Part shown: piece after piece, positions 1 through 13,930 of the stretch
Numbering within the stretch: position 1 is the first letter of the stretch
Layout: each line of letters begins with the position of its first letter
Assembly (NCBI RefSeq): GCF_009389715.1
Contig: NC_052400.1
Coordinates: 21,545,674-21,609,673, forward strand
Source: Phoenix dactylifera
Taxonomy: Eukaryota; Streptophyta; Magnoliopsida; Arecales; Arecaceae
Direction of reading: 5' to 3'
Length of the DNA: 64,000 nucleotides
Notes under the pieces: model-generated
Told to the model about the DNA's origin: nothing
The model's database searches: none
The model's input: only the letters and a program-made list of their open reading frames with translations
Position numbers and translations under genes: made by a program

Positions 1-1539
1 TTTATGCAGTGTTTCATTTCTAAAACTAAATGTGTTCGCTTAATAGGTTACTGAGTCACATCCTAAACTATTTTGAATCCTTAGCTAGCATCTCTCTATA
101 TATATAATGGGAAAGTCCTGGAGTCCAGCAAGCATGCTGGACTTTGAGGCCTTGTTCTAATGCGTGTGCTGGGCTCTGAGGCCTTCTTGTAATGTATGTT
201 TGTGTGCATTTTTAATTAATATTTTAATTATATGTAAATTTTAATATTCCAGATGCTTCTGTGCGTCAAATCACTATCACAGGTCACTATACTTGATTAA
301 AGCACGTGCATGGCACATGACAAACATTGATATTGTGTAACCATGTAGCTTGGAACCAAAAGATGGGAGTGTTGGGACTTGGGAGTTTGCCACTTCCCTA
401 GGTTCATGTTACTGATAAATATGAGAAAGTGTTGAATAATCTTACATCTGATCTTTCCCCTCTTTGTTCCTTTTTAAATGCTTTATTTTGTTGCTCTGCT
501 CTCTTCCTTTGTCTTCTTTTTACCTTGTCTTACACATCCTCTTTTTTTATGTCTCATCGGTTGTTATGATTGTAAATCATTCCTTCAAATGACCAATAGG
601 TTATGCATGTTGGAAATCAAAATTGTAGCCTTCAAGCCTTTTCCCTACAAATCAAGCACTATAATGATAATGGGATCTTGATGTATTAACACCTGTGTTA
701 ATCCAGATGCAAATAAAGTAAAATAAATCTGGTGCTTTATGCAACAAATTTTTTTCTTGGTGCTAGGAAGTATAGCTCTCTTTTTTCTATTATTCTGGAA
801 GTAAGGTGCCTAATTTGCTTATGTATTCCGCAGTTATCATGGTTATTTTCTAATGCTTTAGAATGTTGAGAAGTTAATTTTTGTTATCATTACTTAATTA
901 TAGGAGGGAGGGCGGGCCTCGGTGAAAGGGTAAGGTTGCTTCATTGTCACTTGATTGTCAGAGGTTCAAAACATGAAAACAACCTCTCTGCACGAGGTGA
1001 TAGCGCTGCATACATTTGACTCTCCTTAGATCCTGCAGTGGCACTAGTCTCGTGCATTGAATGGCCCCCCCTTTTTTACTTAATTATCGGAGGCTCTTTT
1101 CCTTTTGATGAAAAAAATAGATGGAAAATTTAGATATGCTTTTCACTCTAGCGCGCCTTCCGTAGGAAAACAATACTCTAGCAAAAAACTTCGAAAGTTG
1201 TATTATAAGCATCTAAATTGACATGCACATTGTCCATTACCTAATTGACACAAACTCAAACATGCAAAGCTTCTCCTGGTTGTTATTTATCTCCATTTTG
1301 GACTTAAACATCATCTTTTGTTTGAAATTCTTTAATTCTTCTAAAATATGAAGTTGTACTCCATATTTATGACTTGGCGTTAATTGGAGCAACATAAGAT
1401 ATCACTTACTTCTAGAACAAATAGCTACTCTTTTATTGCTATGGTTGCATATATTACTAGTCATGTCAATCCAGCTCCTAAATTTTTGTCGTTCTTTTTT
1501 TTTCTCCAAAAACTAATATGCTTTGTACCATTTTGTAAG
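1..1539 (+). other. GIGANTEA intron (3' part) carrying a SINE
   Basis: No reading frame here matches the expected N-terminal ~30 residues of GIGANTEA, so the first coding exon must lie upstream of the window and this stretch is intron. It is AT-rich. It contains a SINE at 908-1076 and a small perfect hairpin at 123-142 (8-bp arms, 4-nt loop). The intron ends at an AG at 1538-1539 with a weak, interrupted pyrimidine tract. Confidence 0.7.
908..1076 (+). mobile_element. Au-type tRNA-derived SINE in GIGANTEA intron
   Basis: The sequence follows the plant Au SINE pattern as I know it: a GGGCGGGCCTCGGTG head with an A-box-like stretch, a decayed B box (AGGTTCAAAAC) near 960-972, a GCAGTGGCACTAGTCTCGTGCA tail region and a terminal poly-T. 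It is flanked by near-identical 17-bp direct repeats at 891-907 and 1077-1093 (TACTTAATTAT plus NGGAGG, one mismatch), the expected target-site duplication. The copy lies in the same orientation as the host gene. The family call rests on remembered consensus features, not on a search. Confidence 0.8.
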
Positions 1540-4500
1540 GCACAAATTACGGCCTATGTTGAATATTTTGGTCAGTTCACCTCGGAGCAATTCCCAGAAG
1601 ATGTAGCTCAGGTATGGCCTTTTGATTTTGTATAGGTGGTTGCCAACTGGCTAAACATGTTAGGAGAATTTGGCATGAGATGAACTTAAACAGTAATCAT
1701 ATGAACCACGAGCATTTCATCTATATGAACTTTATGCTGACAAAACATAAATGTACATGAGTAGAATGTTGCATATCTTCACCTGCTTATTTATTTTATC
1801 TGTGCAGCTAATCCAGAATTACTATCCATCTAAAGAGAAGCGCCTTTTGGATGAAGTATTGGGTAATGGAATTGTACTTCAATCAATCAGTTGTTATAAC
1901 TTAAAGTGATCATTTTGCTTTTATTCCTGTGGTGTTGAAACATTGTGCTGACCTTCAGGGTTTACTTTATATTCCAGCAATATTCGTTCTTCATCATCCG
2001 GAGCATGGCCATGCTATTGTCCATCCTATTCTTTCACGTATAATTGATGGGACATTGGTTTATGATAAGAATGACCCTCCATTTAGTTCTTTCATATATC
2101 TAGTCAGCCAAAATAATGAGGTAAGAAATCCTTGATTAGTTTTTGTGTAGGTTTCTATTTCAACAGCCTGTTATATTTTGATGTAGACTCAATTTTATAA
2201 CTCCATGTGGTACGATTTGATTCTAAAATCATAACCTGTAAGTCCCAGTTAACACATTCAAGTGTTTGTTTTGTTCTATGTATGTTATGATCAATATTTG
2301 TTACTTCTAATTGCAGAAAGAGTATAATGAACAATGGGCTTTAGCATGTGGGGAAATTCTGCGGGTGCTCACTCATTATAATCGACCAATTTACAAGTTT
2401 GAGCATCATAGTAGTGAAGTGGACAGAAGCAGCAGCGGCAATCATGCCACTACAAGTGACTCCAATGAGGGAGAAGCCGCCAATCCACTTCTGCAGGAGC
2501 ATGATCGGAAACCATTGCGGCCATTGTCTCCTTGGATTACAGATATGTTGCTTGCTGCACCTTTGGGCATCCGAAGTGACTATTTTCGATGGTGAGTAAT
2601 TCCCTTTTTTAATTTATCTTTAGTCCTGTTCAATCATGTATAGTTAAATAAGTCAGGAAAATTACATTTCACAGAAATATCAAGGTATTTGCGGATTCTA
2701 TTATACAAAGAACTGTCTTTCATAGTACCATTTTGTTTAAGAATGTTTATTTCATAACTTGCAAAATTTGCTATAGAGAGTCTGTGCTTCAGATATCCAG
2801 GAAAGCCTGGCAATTCCTTGTTTTCCCTTCCTTGCTTTATAACAAATCACAGAACTGGTTTTCTATTGTCTTTTGATTCCGTTTTGTGGTCTTTAGCCTA
2901 GTTAAAGCATCTGCCTCATTCCATTTGAAAGTGCATTCCTATAACCCCAATAAGAAAAGGGAAATACCAACCTTTTCATAGTTCCTGGGATTCAAAGATC
3001 AAAAAAGTTCGAGGTATTTTTATACAAAACTTAGATAGATATCACACACTTATAAGTAAAATTTTTCTCCCCAGTTATTTATATTCATTTTCTTGTCTCC
3101 ACATAGAAGCTTCCATTATGTTGGAGAATATAAATGTCGATGATAATGATGGAAGTTTAGCTACCTGAATCAGGAGCTGCTGTGGGACTCTTGAAAAGAT
3201 TAGGGTAATCGTGTTTATTGGACCATGCTGATATAAGATGTTCTCACTTTATATATATATATATATGAGTATAATCATGTTTAGAACTTCAATATGTAAT
3301 CCCTTCTTCATTATAAAGCTGTGAAAGATGTTAGTATTAGAATAATAAATTTTCCCTGTTCATATGTAGATTTATTAAATTCAGTCTATCATGTTCACTC
3401 CTCTCTTTGTTCTATTGAGATCTTGTAAGTTGGGCGTAATTTGCATAAGGTGATGCAATTGAGGAATAAGCTGAAATAGTGTTAAAGTCCTATAAATTTA
3501 GTCTATCTTTAAGGAGTTTGGACTAATACATTACTACAATGAAAATCAGAAAGCCTTATTCTAATTATTTGGGCTGAAATGCATCCTTTTGTCAATGCAA
3601 GCCATTAAATCGTTAGTTATCATGGTGTTGTAGCATGGTATGCCGTACCATACCGTACCATACTTCATACTGTCTCAGACTAATCTCCAATCAATAACTT
3701 TTGTCAAGGGATCGGACTTCCAATTTTATACTTAATAGTTTAATACTAAGTTACTAACCATAAAAAGGGTTGGCCCAGTGCACAAGGCTCTCCCCATTGT
3801 AGGGTCCGGGAAGGGTTAGATGTATACAGCCTTACCCCCATGTGCGGAGAGGTTGATTTCGTGTTTCGAACATGTGACGTTCAGATCACAATGGGGTAAA
3901 CTTACTGTTGCACCAAAGGTTCACCTTCTTCGTATTTAGTGCTAATCATATCCTTTCTAATTTTATAATATATTTACGATATTCCTATCGGAAGTGTTGC
4001 TATTAAATTATTTTCCTTTAAATCAAAGATATTCAGTGATTGTGCACCAAAAAAAGGCACAGATCGCTTAAATTCCCACATGCCTCTAGGTATTTCACCT
4101 TAATGTAAAATATACATGTTTCTGTTTATAACCTAATTCTACTATGTAATACATTTCGTGTATCCAAAAATTGTCATGTTGGTGATATCTCATGTCTATT
4201 AATTTTGATCACAGCCTTATTCTCATTTTGTTCCCACTATTGTTTTAGATTTCACAATATTTAGGCCTTAACAATTGAAGTCTATTTTCTATTCAAAACA
4301 ATAATCTGTTCCATGGCCATCTCATCAATTGCCTATATATCATCTGCAAGAGACAGGAGGCACACAACATGATATTATCTTAAATGTTGACAGCTTTATT
4401 AATATGAAAATAGTATGTTTAGCCAAAACTACTATTTTAATCCAATTTTTATTTTGTTCTTGTTGGATATTAAGAGAGGAAAGGCAAACATCATGCCTCA

Positions 4501-7500
4501 ATAAAAGTTTTGAGTTTAATTATACCGCAGCCAACCAACCAATAGATATTCTTTTATTTGACAATTATGAGGCATTGGCCATGGTCTCCTATCAGAATAT
4601 TGGCACTGCATTAATTATAAATTTGGGATGATGTGCTTATCCTGACCATTGAATGATGCCTGGGAAATTAGGTGTGGTGGGGTGATGGGCAAATATGCAG
4701 CTGGTGGAGAACTGAAGCCTCCGACAACTGGTTAGTGAAGATTTTATGTAAATATCTTTGATTTGTTTTGTATATTTTAAGTGGCACTCTTTTGGAGTCT
4801 AATTCAATTTAAGATCATTAGTGATGGTACCGCATACCATGAGTGAAGCTTATAGTCAAGACTGAAATTGCTTTCTATAGTCATGCATTGAAGGGTACCA
4901 GATCATTTCTTGATGTATTATATTCCTCTGTGCAACATGCTAACTTACATTAGATTTTTATCGCACATGATAATCTCATATTCATGCACACAAAGAGTCC
5001 GTGTACATCAGCATCCTTCTCAACAAAAATATGTATGTATAAGCATTGATTTGAAAGTTGAATCACTGCTTCCGTAGTTTTCTTAAGATAACTGCTTTCA
5101 GTCAATCTTGTCACTCTCCGTGTAAACATAAAACATGAATGACAGAATTAATGCAACGAAAATGTGCTATACTCTTTATATTCTGCAATGTCCTTTTTAA
5201 CAAATCCAAGTGCACCTTTAGAGCGCCCCTTTCTTTTTTTGTTTTGCTAGCTTGATACGTAAGCCCTCTTTATGTGCTTGTCCTTTTGGTATCGTTGCTT
5301 TTATGCTGAAGCTGATCAGTTGAGTTGATTTTTGCTTTTATCATATTAATATTTCAATATAAGTTTTGGTAATCTTGTTTATTCAATGGATACATGAGAT
5401 TTCCATCTTCTTGCGTACTTTATTTTTCTGCTTCAATTTCTGCATATACTGGGGACTTTTTTTGTTCTATGTAGTTATCCGCATTCATTGCATTTATAAT
5501 TGTTATTCTACGATAATCAGAATATATTTTATAGATTTTGCATATTATTAGTTGAATCTTTTGGTTGTTCTTACTGCTCTGTTATAGAAATTGTACTATA
5601 TTCTGCCTGCAAGACAAGTCGAGAGATTTATCTTTCCATTTTCTACCTTGTGCTGAACTTGAGCATGTGGTTTAGAACTAATAATCACTTCTATGTTTTT
5701 GGCTATGCTAGCTTGTAGTCATGGATCTGGAAAACATCCTCAACTCATGCCATCCACTCCTCGATGGGCTGTTGCTAATGGAGCTGGAGTCATATTGAGT
5801 GTTTGTGATGAGGAAGTAGCTCGCTATGAAACTGCTAATTTAACAGCAGCTGCTGTTCCTGCACTTTTGCTCCCTCCTCCTACAACTGCCTTAGATGAGC
5901 ATCTAGTTGCAGGGCTGCCTGCTCTTGAGCCGTATGCTCGTTTATTTCACAGGTGGATATTTGAACCTTTAATTAATTTTCATGTTATAATGTTTGAAAC
6001 TTTTTTATATAGCTGAAATTTTTTGAGTCAGGTACTATGCAATTGCTACTCCAAGTGCTACACAGAGGCTGCTTCTTGGACTCCTTGAGGCACCACCCTC
6101 ATGGGCTCCAGATGCACTTGATGCTGCGGTACAACTTGTTGAACTCCTTAGAGCAGCTGAGGACTATGCAACTGGCATGAGGGTACGTCTAGAACTATGA
6201 AAAATAAGCCATCCCCATGTGAAATGATGCTGTTCTATGGTGTATTTATATAGTAATTCTGTGCTTCACATAGATATTCCTTTTTGTCACTTATATGCAA
6301 AATTTAATGGTGAATTTGCTGGTTTTACTCCACTGTAAATATGTGTTGTACATGCTTAATTAGTTGTAAATATTACTGTTTAAGCTAGTGTTTCTTTCAA
6401 GTGAAACATGATACAATGAACAAGACTGGACATGTCTTTACTTCTAGAGATTCACCATGTGACCAGATGCACCACGTAATTTAAGCAACTAAAAAATTCC
6501 TTTCAATTTGTACTGTAGTTAGATGAGTAAAGCTTAAAGTTTAAACCATCAAAATTGTTCTGGTGTTAAATCATTTTGGCATGAATGCATATGGGAAGAT
6601 GTATACTAGTAACTAGTGATTGTGGTCTCCTTAGATCTGTTGCTTCTTCCCTTAAGTATGTAAAAGCATATAATATGTAATCAGATTTTTTTAGAGATAT
6701 TGTGTACAAGTGTATGAATTATACATTCTTGTATTGTTTCTGATATACTAATTGGAGAAATTAGTTCGTTGTAACTGTACAGTTAAAGCCTTCCCTTATA
6801 TGTGTTTTTTTGCTGTATATACAATGATACCTCAAGTTTCATTGTACAAGAGCTCAAATATATGCTCAGGACTAGTACATGAGAATCGAGAGAAGTTTGG
6901 GCAGGACTCAGCCTCTTTGCATAATCTCTACTATTAAATTTGACCATTGCACTAGGACAAATGCAATGGTAGTATGGTACCTTTGCCGGCTTCAGTGAAC
7001 TAGGACATTGCCAAAATCTGGTTTGAGTCATGGGCCAATGGCCATTGTCTGCCAGAATTGAGCCAAACTGAAGGTTCTTTTCCACCTGAGGAGCTTGAAT
7101 CTGTGGTCCCATTCTCCTTTCTTTCTTGGTACGTGCTGGATTGACTATTATTTTCACCAACTGGTGAACAATGACCATGGGCACTTCTCCAGCTTGTTTG
7201 ACATTTTCTAGGCTTCCTTTGTTTTTCCCCCTTCTGAAGATAGTCTTGCACTCCGTCATCTCCCTGTCACCTCATTGTCTGTCCACTTTTGAAGGAGGTT
7301 CAATGGCCCTTTTTTCCAGCCAGATTTCTTGTCTTCATTGTTTTTGGACTGCTTGGACTCTCACCTCCTATTAACCTGAAAACATGTTTTTGATAACTTG
7401 CTGCCCTAAATGCATTTTAATGCTGTTCCCCTTCCTTTTAATGTTAAATGGAAAATACTATTACATCATCTTTCTTTGGGCTGTTTTCATCATACTGCTC

Positions 7501-10500
7501 TCGTTTTTTTAATAATTTTCTCATCTTTTTAACCCTTTGAGAATTCTGTCTCTATTTGTGATATGTCTCTGTTATCAATGTTTTTTCCTTAGGAAATCAT
7601 GTGGCAAAGCTGATTTGAAAGGAACAAAATTTGTTTGGGGAAAGCCTAAATATTCAACTTTATAATTTCTGCCAGTGGTTGGCTACATTTCTTCGACTTT
7701 CTTGTACATTTTGTTCTTATCGTTCTTATCGTTCTTCAATCTTGTGGCTACTGCTTCTCTCAATGCCAGTGACTATCTGCCTTTGACATTTAGCTCATTA
7801 GTGCAAGCATCTGGATGTAAGTTTATTACTTTGTGCACCCATCTTCTTGGACCCAATGTATCGGTCTACGTATTTGATCTAGATACAAATTTGTGAGAGA
7901 ATAATTGTTCTTCACCTATTGCATTTCCATTAACGGTTGACTACCTCTCTGTGACCTTCTTGGGCTATGTTAATGTCTCTGATCTGGGTATAAATTTGTT
8001 GGAGGGAAGTGGCAATCTTCACCTATAGCATTTCTGACTGCCTTTCTTTGACCTTGTTGCACATTTTGGTCATATCATGATTCACTCTAATGACTATTGC
8101 TGGAGTACTGCGACTATTTGCCTTGTTTGGGCATATCTTCTTAAGTGTTGCTTATGGGTCTATCTTGCTGTTTGGGATCTAAAGCCGTTTCCATATAAGC
8201 TGAAGAATTTACTTGTATTTGATGACATAGTTTGATTTTCCATTTGTCCTGAACTTGCCAATTTTTGGATAGCAACATGAAAATTCACCGTTTTTGGATT
8301 GTAATAATTAAAGCGACAAAAGCTAACAACCCTGTTCAGAACATTCATGATATAATAATACACTTTAGATTGTTGCCCTTATATAAAGAATGACCAACTA
8401 CACATTGTACATCTATTATGTGTAATAGGTTAACAACTATGTTTTGCAAATGGAAATCATAAGTACTTGCATATCTTCTTTATATGTGACTGGCGGGAAA
8501 CTTCTCATTCTCTCTCTCTCCCTCTACCTCCCACCCTCCCTCTCCCTTCCTGCCTGAAACAGGGAGAAGATTGTTACCATCTCTATACACTTGTTCTAAT
8601 TTTGTGCTAATTGGAAAGTATGTTGTGCAGTGGCTACATGAGTTTTGATATAGAATATTCCTAAGTTCTGTTTTTTTATATAAATATAGTTAATATACAA
8701 TTTTTTCTGTCATTTTATCTTGCTTGTGGTTTTCTGTACCACAAGAAAAAGTGGCATCAGTGTAGCTGATTAAGCAATGAAGCATTTCTTAATGCACGGT
8801 ATATAGTTGCTGACTTTCTTGTTTTTCACATTGTAGCTTCCAAGAAATTGGTTGCATTTGCATTTCTTGCGTGCAATTGGCACTGCAATGTCCATGAGAG
8901 CTGGTATTGCTGCAGATGCTGCAGCTGCTTTACTTTTCCGCATACTCTCACAGCCTGCATTGCTTTTTCCTCCACCGAGACATGCTGAAGGAGTTGAAGT
9001 CCAGCATGAACCCCTAGGCGGCTACATATCATCCTACAAAAAACAGGTAATTTTGAACTTTTCATTAGAGTCGAGGATTTGTACTATTAACAATTTCATA
9101 TTTTTGAATTATTGACCACCACGATTTATTTATCCTATGTGCCCAAACTCTGCTTTAAGAATACATATGACTCCATTAGCTAGCTTATATTGCTTGCTTT
9201 GTGACTAACATCCATGCCTGCTGATTGAAATTGGATCAGCTAGAAGTTCCTGCTTCTGAAGCCACTGTTGAGGCAACTGCACAAGGAATTGCTTCTATGT
9301 TATGTGCCCATGGTCCTGATGTCGAATGGAGAATATGTACCATATGGGAAGCTGCATATGGCCTGCTTCCTCTGAGTTCCTCAGCTGTTGATCTGCCTGA
9401 AATAGTAGTTGCAACCCCATTGCAACCTCCTACCTTGTCTTGGAATTTGTACTTGCCACTTCAAAAAGTCTTGGAGTATCTGCCACGTGGAAGCCCATCT
9501 GAAGCATGCCTCATGAGGATCTTTGTGGCTACTGTAGAAGCTATACTGCAAAGAACCTTTCCACCAGAAACCTCTGGTGATCAACAAAGAAAGCCAAGAG
9601 CTCATGGTAGTATGTGGTCTACAACTAAGAATCTGGCCGTTGCTGAGCTTCATACAATGATTCATTCACTATTTCTGGAATCTTGTGCATCTGTGGACCT
9701 TGCCTCCCGGCTACTTTTTGTTGTGCTTACAGTTTGTGTCAGCCATGAAGCTTTGCCCAATGGAAGTAAAAGACCAACAAGTTGTGGCAGACTTTTCCCT
9801 GATGAGAACTTTGAGGAGCCACAGACAATTAATGGAAAAGCATCTACAAGAAACAGAAACAAGAAAAAACAAGGTCCTGTTGCAACATTTGATTCTTACG
9901 TTATGGCTGCTGTATGTGCTTTGGCTTGTGAACTTCAGCTGTTCCCTTTGGTTTCAAAAAATGGTGTATATTCAGATTCTAAAAATTCTCCAAAAAAGGC
10001 CAAAACACTAAAAAATGGTGTGATTAACGAGTTACAGAATAGTATTTTTTCCGCGGTTCAACACACTCATAGAATCCTCAGTATTTTGGAAGCCCTTTTC
10101 TCATTGAAACCATCATCTGTTGGTACATCATGGAGTTACAGTTCCAATGAGATAGTGGCTGCAGCTATGGTTGCTGCTCATGTTTCTGAGATATTTGGAC
10201 GATCCAAAGCCTGCACGAATGCTCTTGCTGTTCTGATGCGATGCAAGTGGGACACTCAGATTTCTGCAAGGGCATCTTCACTTTATCATCTTATTGACAT
10301 ACATGGAAAAATTGTTGCCTCCATAGTTGACAAGGCAGAACCCATTGAGGCACACTTGGTGCGTGCACCAGTACGGAAGGATGATCCAGTGCAGTTCAGT
10401 GGTAGAGGACAATCAAGTTCTGCAAGTAGTAGCATCTCTGAATTAGAGGATCCTACATCATCAGAGTCTAAGGATAGTCCTTCAGGAACATTCCTAACAT

Positions 10501-11343
10501 GTCAAAATGACATTAGATTAAACGATGTTACTGTAAACACATCAGGGAAAAATACAGCAAGTCTGCCAGTGGATGCATCAGATTTGGCGAACTTTCTTAC
10601 AATGGATCGAAATGGCGGATACAACCACAGTGCACAAACTCTGCTAAGATCTGTTTTTGCAGAGAAACAGGAATCATGTTTCTCTGTTGTTTCATTGCTA
10701 TGGCAAAAGTTAATTGCAGCACCAGAAACACAAATGACTGCAGAAAGTACATCTGCTCATCAAGGTTGGAGACAGGTATATTCTTTTCTATTTAAGAAAC
10801 CATAATCGTTTGATATAATGATGATTAAGATGGTAGGATCAGAAGACTACACAGAAAGTGGAAAATATAGCAATCGTCGTATGCTTTATTTGTCTTAATA
10901 TGCTGCACTAATCTTTTCAGTCCTCCTATAGTGCTGATCCTTCACTGTCTAATGCTCTGGATCTAAAAGGCTTCTATCCTATAATCAAAATCATTTAGTT
11001 GTCTGAGTTCTATAGTAACTTCTGTTTTAACTTTTCATGCTCTCATCATTTTTCCAACTAATCCAACACTTTGTGTCTTTAACTGCTTTATGCATTGCAT
11101 CTTTCAGTGCTTAATAATGCATATATTGTCATAGAATTCATGTCTGGCTTTGAGATTTCAGCATTATGGTCCCCAATCAGTTTGGGAAATCCATCAAGAT
11201 AGTGCAAGTGTTTGTCTTTAATTCTGAGAGTTTCATTATGTATGTGGGCTATATTGTAGTGATGCTTTGCATGTGGAGCTCATCTGGTCTTAATATCTTG
11301 TCTAACTCAAGCAATACTCTCACTTTTCATGATCCATTATATT

Positions 11344-11382
<39 letters not shown>

Positions 11383-13209
11383 CTAGGAATCTGGTTATTT
11401 GTTAGCAGTAAAGGTGCACAGGAATTAGATGTCACTTTTCAATTTCCATCCATCACTTCATCTATTTTCTTCCCCTCTAAGTCATGTATAATGCGTGGAT
11501 TTTGCGTCTATTGTAGCAAACTGTTATATCATACACTATCATTTGTCCGAGGGATTTCTTAGGGCAATTCATATACAGTTTCATTGTAGTTGTCGTATAT
11601 CGTACACTAATGTGCTTGCATCATGCCATGTAATTGTGTGTTTTTGGATGTTTCTCTTTAAAAAAAAAAAAGCTGCTTGCAACCAATCCAACTAGATTTT
11701 CTCAGGTTAAAGTAGTATTACTAGCTTCATTAGACTCATAGAGACAAAAAAATAAAGAACTGAGTTCCAAATCCAAGTCACTAAAGAAATTACAAAAATG
11801 AATTTCTATTGTCACATACATTACAGGAATTATCCAACTAAATCTCCCTCTATCTGCTTATGAACTACTGTATTTGCTTGGACCATTCATAAGATGAGTC
11901 AGACTGACCATCTTTTCCATTATCTATAGGTAGTAGATGCCCTTTGCAATGTTGTTTCAGCATCGCCAACAAAAGCATCAACTGCTATTGTTCTACAGGT
12001 CCGCAACTCGTTTAACTTTAGATTCTTAGCCAGTGGATTTGCTAGATTGTATAGCCCTATTTTCAGCCCCCATTTTCTCAGTCACTTTTGTGGACTCGTG
12101 TGTTTTTGACAGGCAGAAAAGGATTTGCAGCCCTGGATTGCAAGGGATGACGAACAAGGTCAGAGAATGTGGAGAATCAACCAGAGAATTGTAAAGTTGA
12201 TTGTTGAACTTCTGAGAAATCATGATAGCCCAGAAGCCCTAGTAATTATGGCAAGTGCTTCAGATCTTCTTCTTCGCGCCACAGATGGAATGCTTGTTGA
12301 TGGTGAAGCATCCACTTTGCCCCAGTTAGAGGTAATGTCTGAACAAACTAATTTTTTAACGAAAAGATAAAAAAAACAAATTCTTTATACTAAACATGTT
12401 GGGACAACAATGGATGGTTGTGATTATGTTGTGTTAGAAATGTCAAGTCCTGCCTTTCAGGTGTCAATTTTCTACTGGTCCATGATATTGTTCATCAGAG
12501 ACACTATCAGTAAAATCATTGATATATTGAGTCTCTCTTTAGCTTTTTGATTTTCCCATTAAAACCTTTTTTTATTAAGTATCTATTTGACTGATTTCTA
12601 ATGCCTCAAGTATGTGTTTCTGTATGTCCGCATTCTTGAATTTCATCATAGACATGGGTTATGTCACTTTCTTACTCATGATTCTTATGTGTGAGATTAT
12701 GTTTCTCATCTATGCAAACATGAGCAGCTTTTGGAAGTAACAGCTAGAGCAGTTCAACTTGTTGTCGACTGGGGAATATCAGGCTTGGCAGTTGCAGATG
12801 GCCTCTCAAATCTGCTGAAGGTAATTATCTCACTCATTCCGATTAACCCGCATTTGTAGGTATGCACTATTAAGCAATATGATTGATCCTCATTCGATGT
12901 ATGCAGTTTCGTCTATCAGCCACAATCCGTTGCCTTTCTCATTCGAGTGCGCATGTGCGTGCTCTCAGCTCATCAATTCTTCGAGTTATAATGCACGGCA
13001 ACACAACCAAGTCTACTAGCTTTATGCATGGGGATGGGCAGGGCCTCTGTGATCCCTCTTATCGAAGCTTGAGTGCGGGCATCATCAACTGGCATTCAGA
13101 CATTGAGAAGTGCATAAAATGGGAAGCTCACAGCAGGCGTGCAACTGGGATGACGCTTGCTTTCCTTGATGCTGCTGCCAAGGAATTAGGCTGTCCTCTT
13201 ACCTGTTGA
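1540..13209 (+). CDS. GI: GIGANTEA, 5'-truncated by the window edge
   Basis: GIGANTEA is a large nuclear and cytosolic plant protein of the circadian clock and photoperiodic flowering; in Arabidopsis it works with FKF1 and ZTL. Thirteen coding exons can be read: 1540-1611, 1808-1862, 1978-2120, 2317-2591, 4672-4730, 5712-5952, 6032-6182, 8837-9046, 9240-10775, 11930-11998, 12113-12331, 12728-12820 and 12907-13209 (stop TGA). All visible introns have GT-AG ends. The joined exons total 3426 nt, a whole number of codons, giving 1141 residues. The family is about 1160-1175 residues, so only about the first 30 residues are missing, upstream of the window. Landmarks are ITAYVEYFGQF at the start, WALACGEILR, PLSPWITDMLLAAPLG, TPRWAVANGAGVILSV, the 512-codon exon at 9240-10775 with SDLANFLTMDRNGGY, and the C-terminal LDAAAKELGCPL. 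No frameshift or internal stop is seen, so the copy looks functional. The introns at 2592-4671 and 6183-8836 are unusually long. Confidence 0.95.
3762..3930 (-). mobile_element. Au-type SINE, reverse orientation, in GIGANTEA intron
   Basis: Reading from the left, the copy begins with a run of A, then GGTTGGCCCAGTGCACAAGG, and runs to a GTTGCACCAAAGGTTCACC-like right end. This is the reverse complement of the Au SINE layout seen at 908-1076. The B-box region (GTTTCGAACATG) is recognisable on the minus strand. The copy is more decayed than the first, and I could not find a clear target-site duplication. Confidence 0.75.
7876..8036 (+). repeat. Degenerate direct repeat inside GIGANTEA intron
   Basis: Two imperfect copies, about 105 bp apart, share the pattern GATCT..G.TA.AAATTTGT then TTCACCTAT.GCATTTC. 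They lie in the 2.65-kb intron 6183-8836. The rest of that intron (for example 6950-7380) holds moderately GC-rich unique-looking sequence that I cannot identify. Confidence 0.4.
11345..11381 (+). repeat. (AAT)n microsatellite in GIGANTEA intron
   Basis: About twelve uninterrupted AAT units lie in the intron between the 512-codon exon and the next exon (10776-11929). Confidence 0.95.
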
Positions 13210-13930
13210 GTTCTCTATGTAGATCTGTGGCACTCACTATTACGTAGTGCTGCAGGTCTGAAAACAATAGATTGCTGAGGCATTTCGCAGCTGAGTTCGC
13301 ATTCTACCATCATATCTCATATTGGATGATGAAACTTGCAAATTGTTGACCATTATCGGCATTTTTAACTTGTTGGTTTGGAGAATGTAGGTACGCAGAA
13401 ATGTCAGTTTTTTTTATCATTTGTAGATATGAAGCAACATGTTTTCGTCATTGTCATTACATGAAAAGTTGCTGAACAATGAAGAATGAACATCAGTTTT
13501 TATTTTATAATAGAAATGTACTTTTCAGTCATATTGCACTGCTTTTTTAAGACTTGGTGGAGATTAACGCTAGTCTACATGGGATGATCACAATTTGGTT
13601 TTGTAATTTGATGGAGCACTAATTCTATTTGCACGACGTTTAATGCCTGGTTAAGGAGAAAAACAGATACTGCAAACTGTATCAGAAAATTGCTTCTGAT
13701 ACAGTATTGCCAGATCGATCGGTTGACATTCCCTTGAGCACTAATTGGAACTTTGCAGCACCACTCCGAGTGACTGTGTCATACATGATCGGGATTCAAA
13801 GTTCTCAATTTCAGGGTTGGTCTATGATCCGAAGTGCTTGTGTGATAAATGAGCCTAAGCAAAAAGAAAGTAGAAAGACTGGAAGATTGATCCTAGATTC
13901 TTTTTAGCAGTGATGGTTCTTGGGTTTGAA
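13210..13930 (+). other. GIGANTEA 3' UTR and downstream flank
   Basis: This follows the GIGANTEA stop codon directly. It is AT-rich and non-coding, as expected for a 3' UTR, but no single polyadenylation signal can be fixed. A perfect 11-bp inverted repeat with a 6-nt loop lies at 13677-13704 (arms CTGTATCAGAA and TTCTGATACAG). Confidence 0.5.

Noticed and set aside
9381..10011. Open frames overlapping the 512-codon GIGANTEA exon in other frames or strand
   Set aside because: Shadows of a real exon whose frame matches GIGANTEA throughout.
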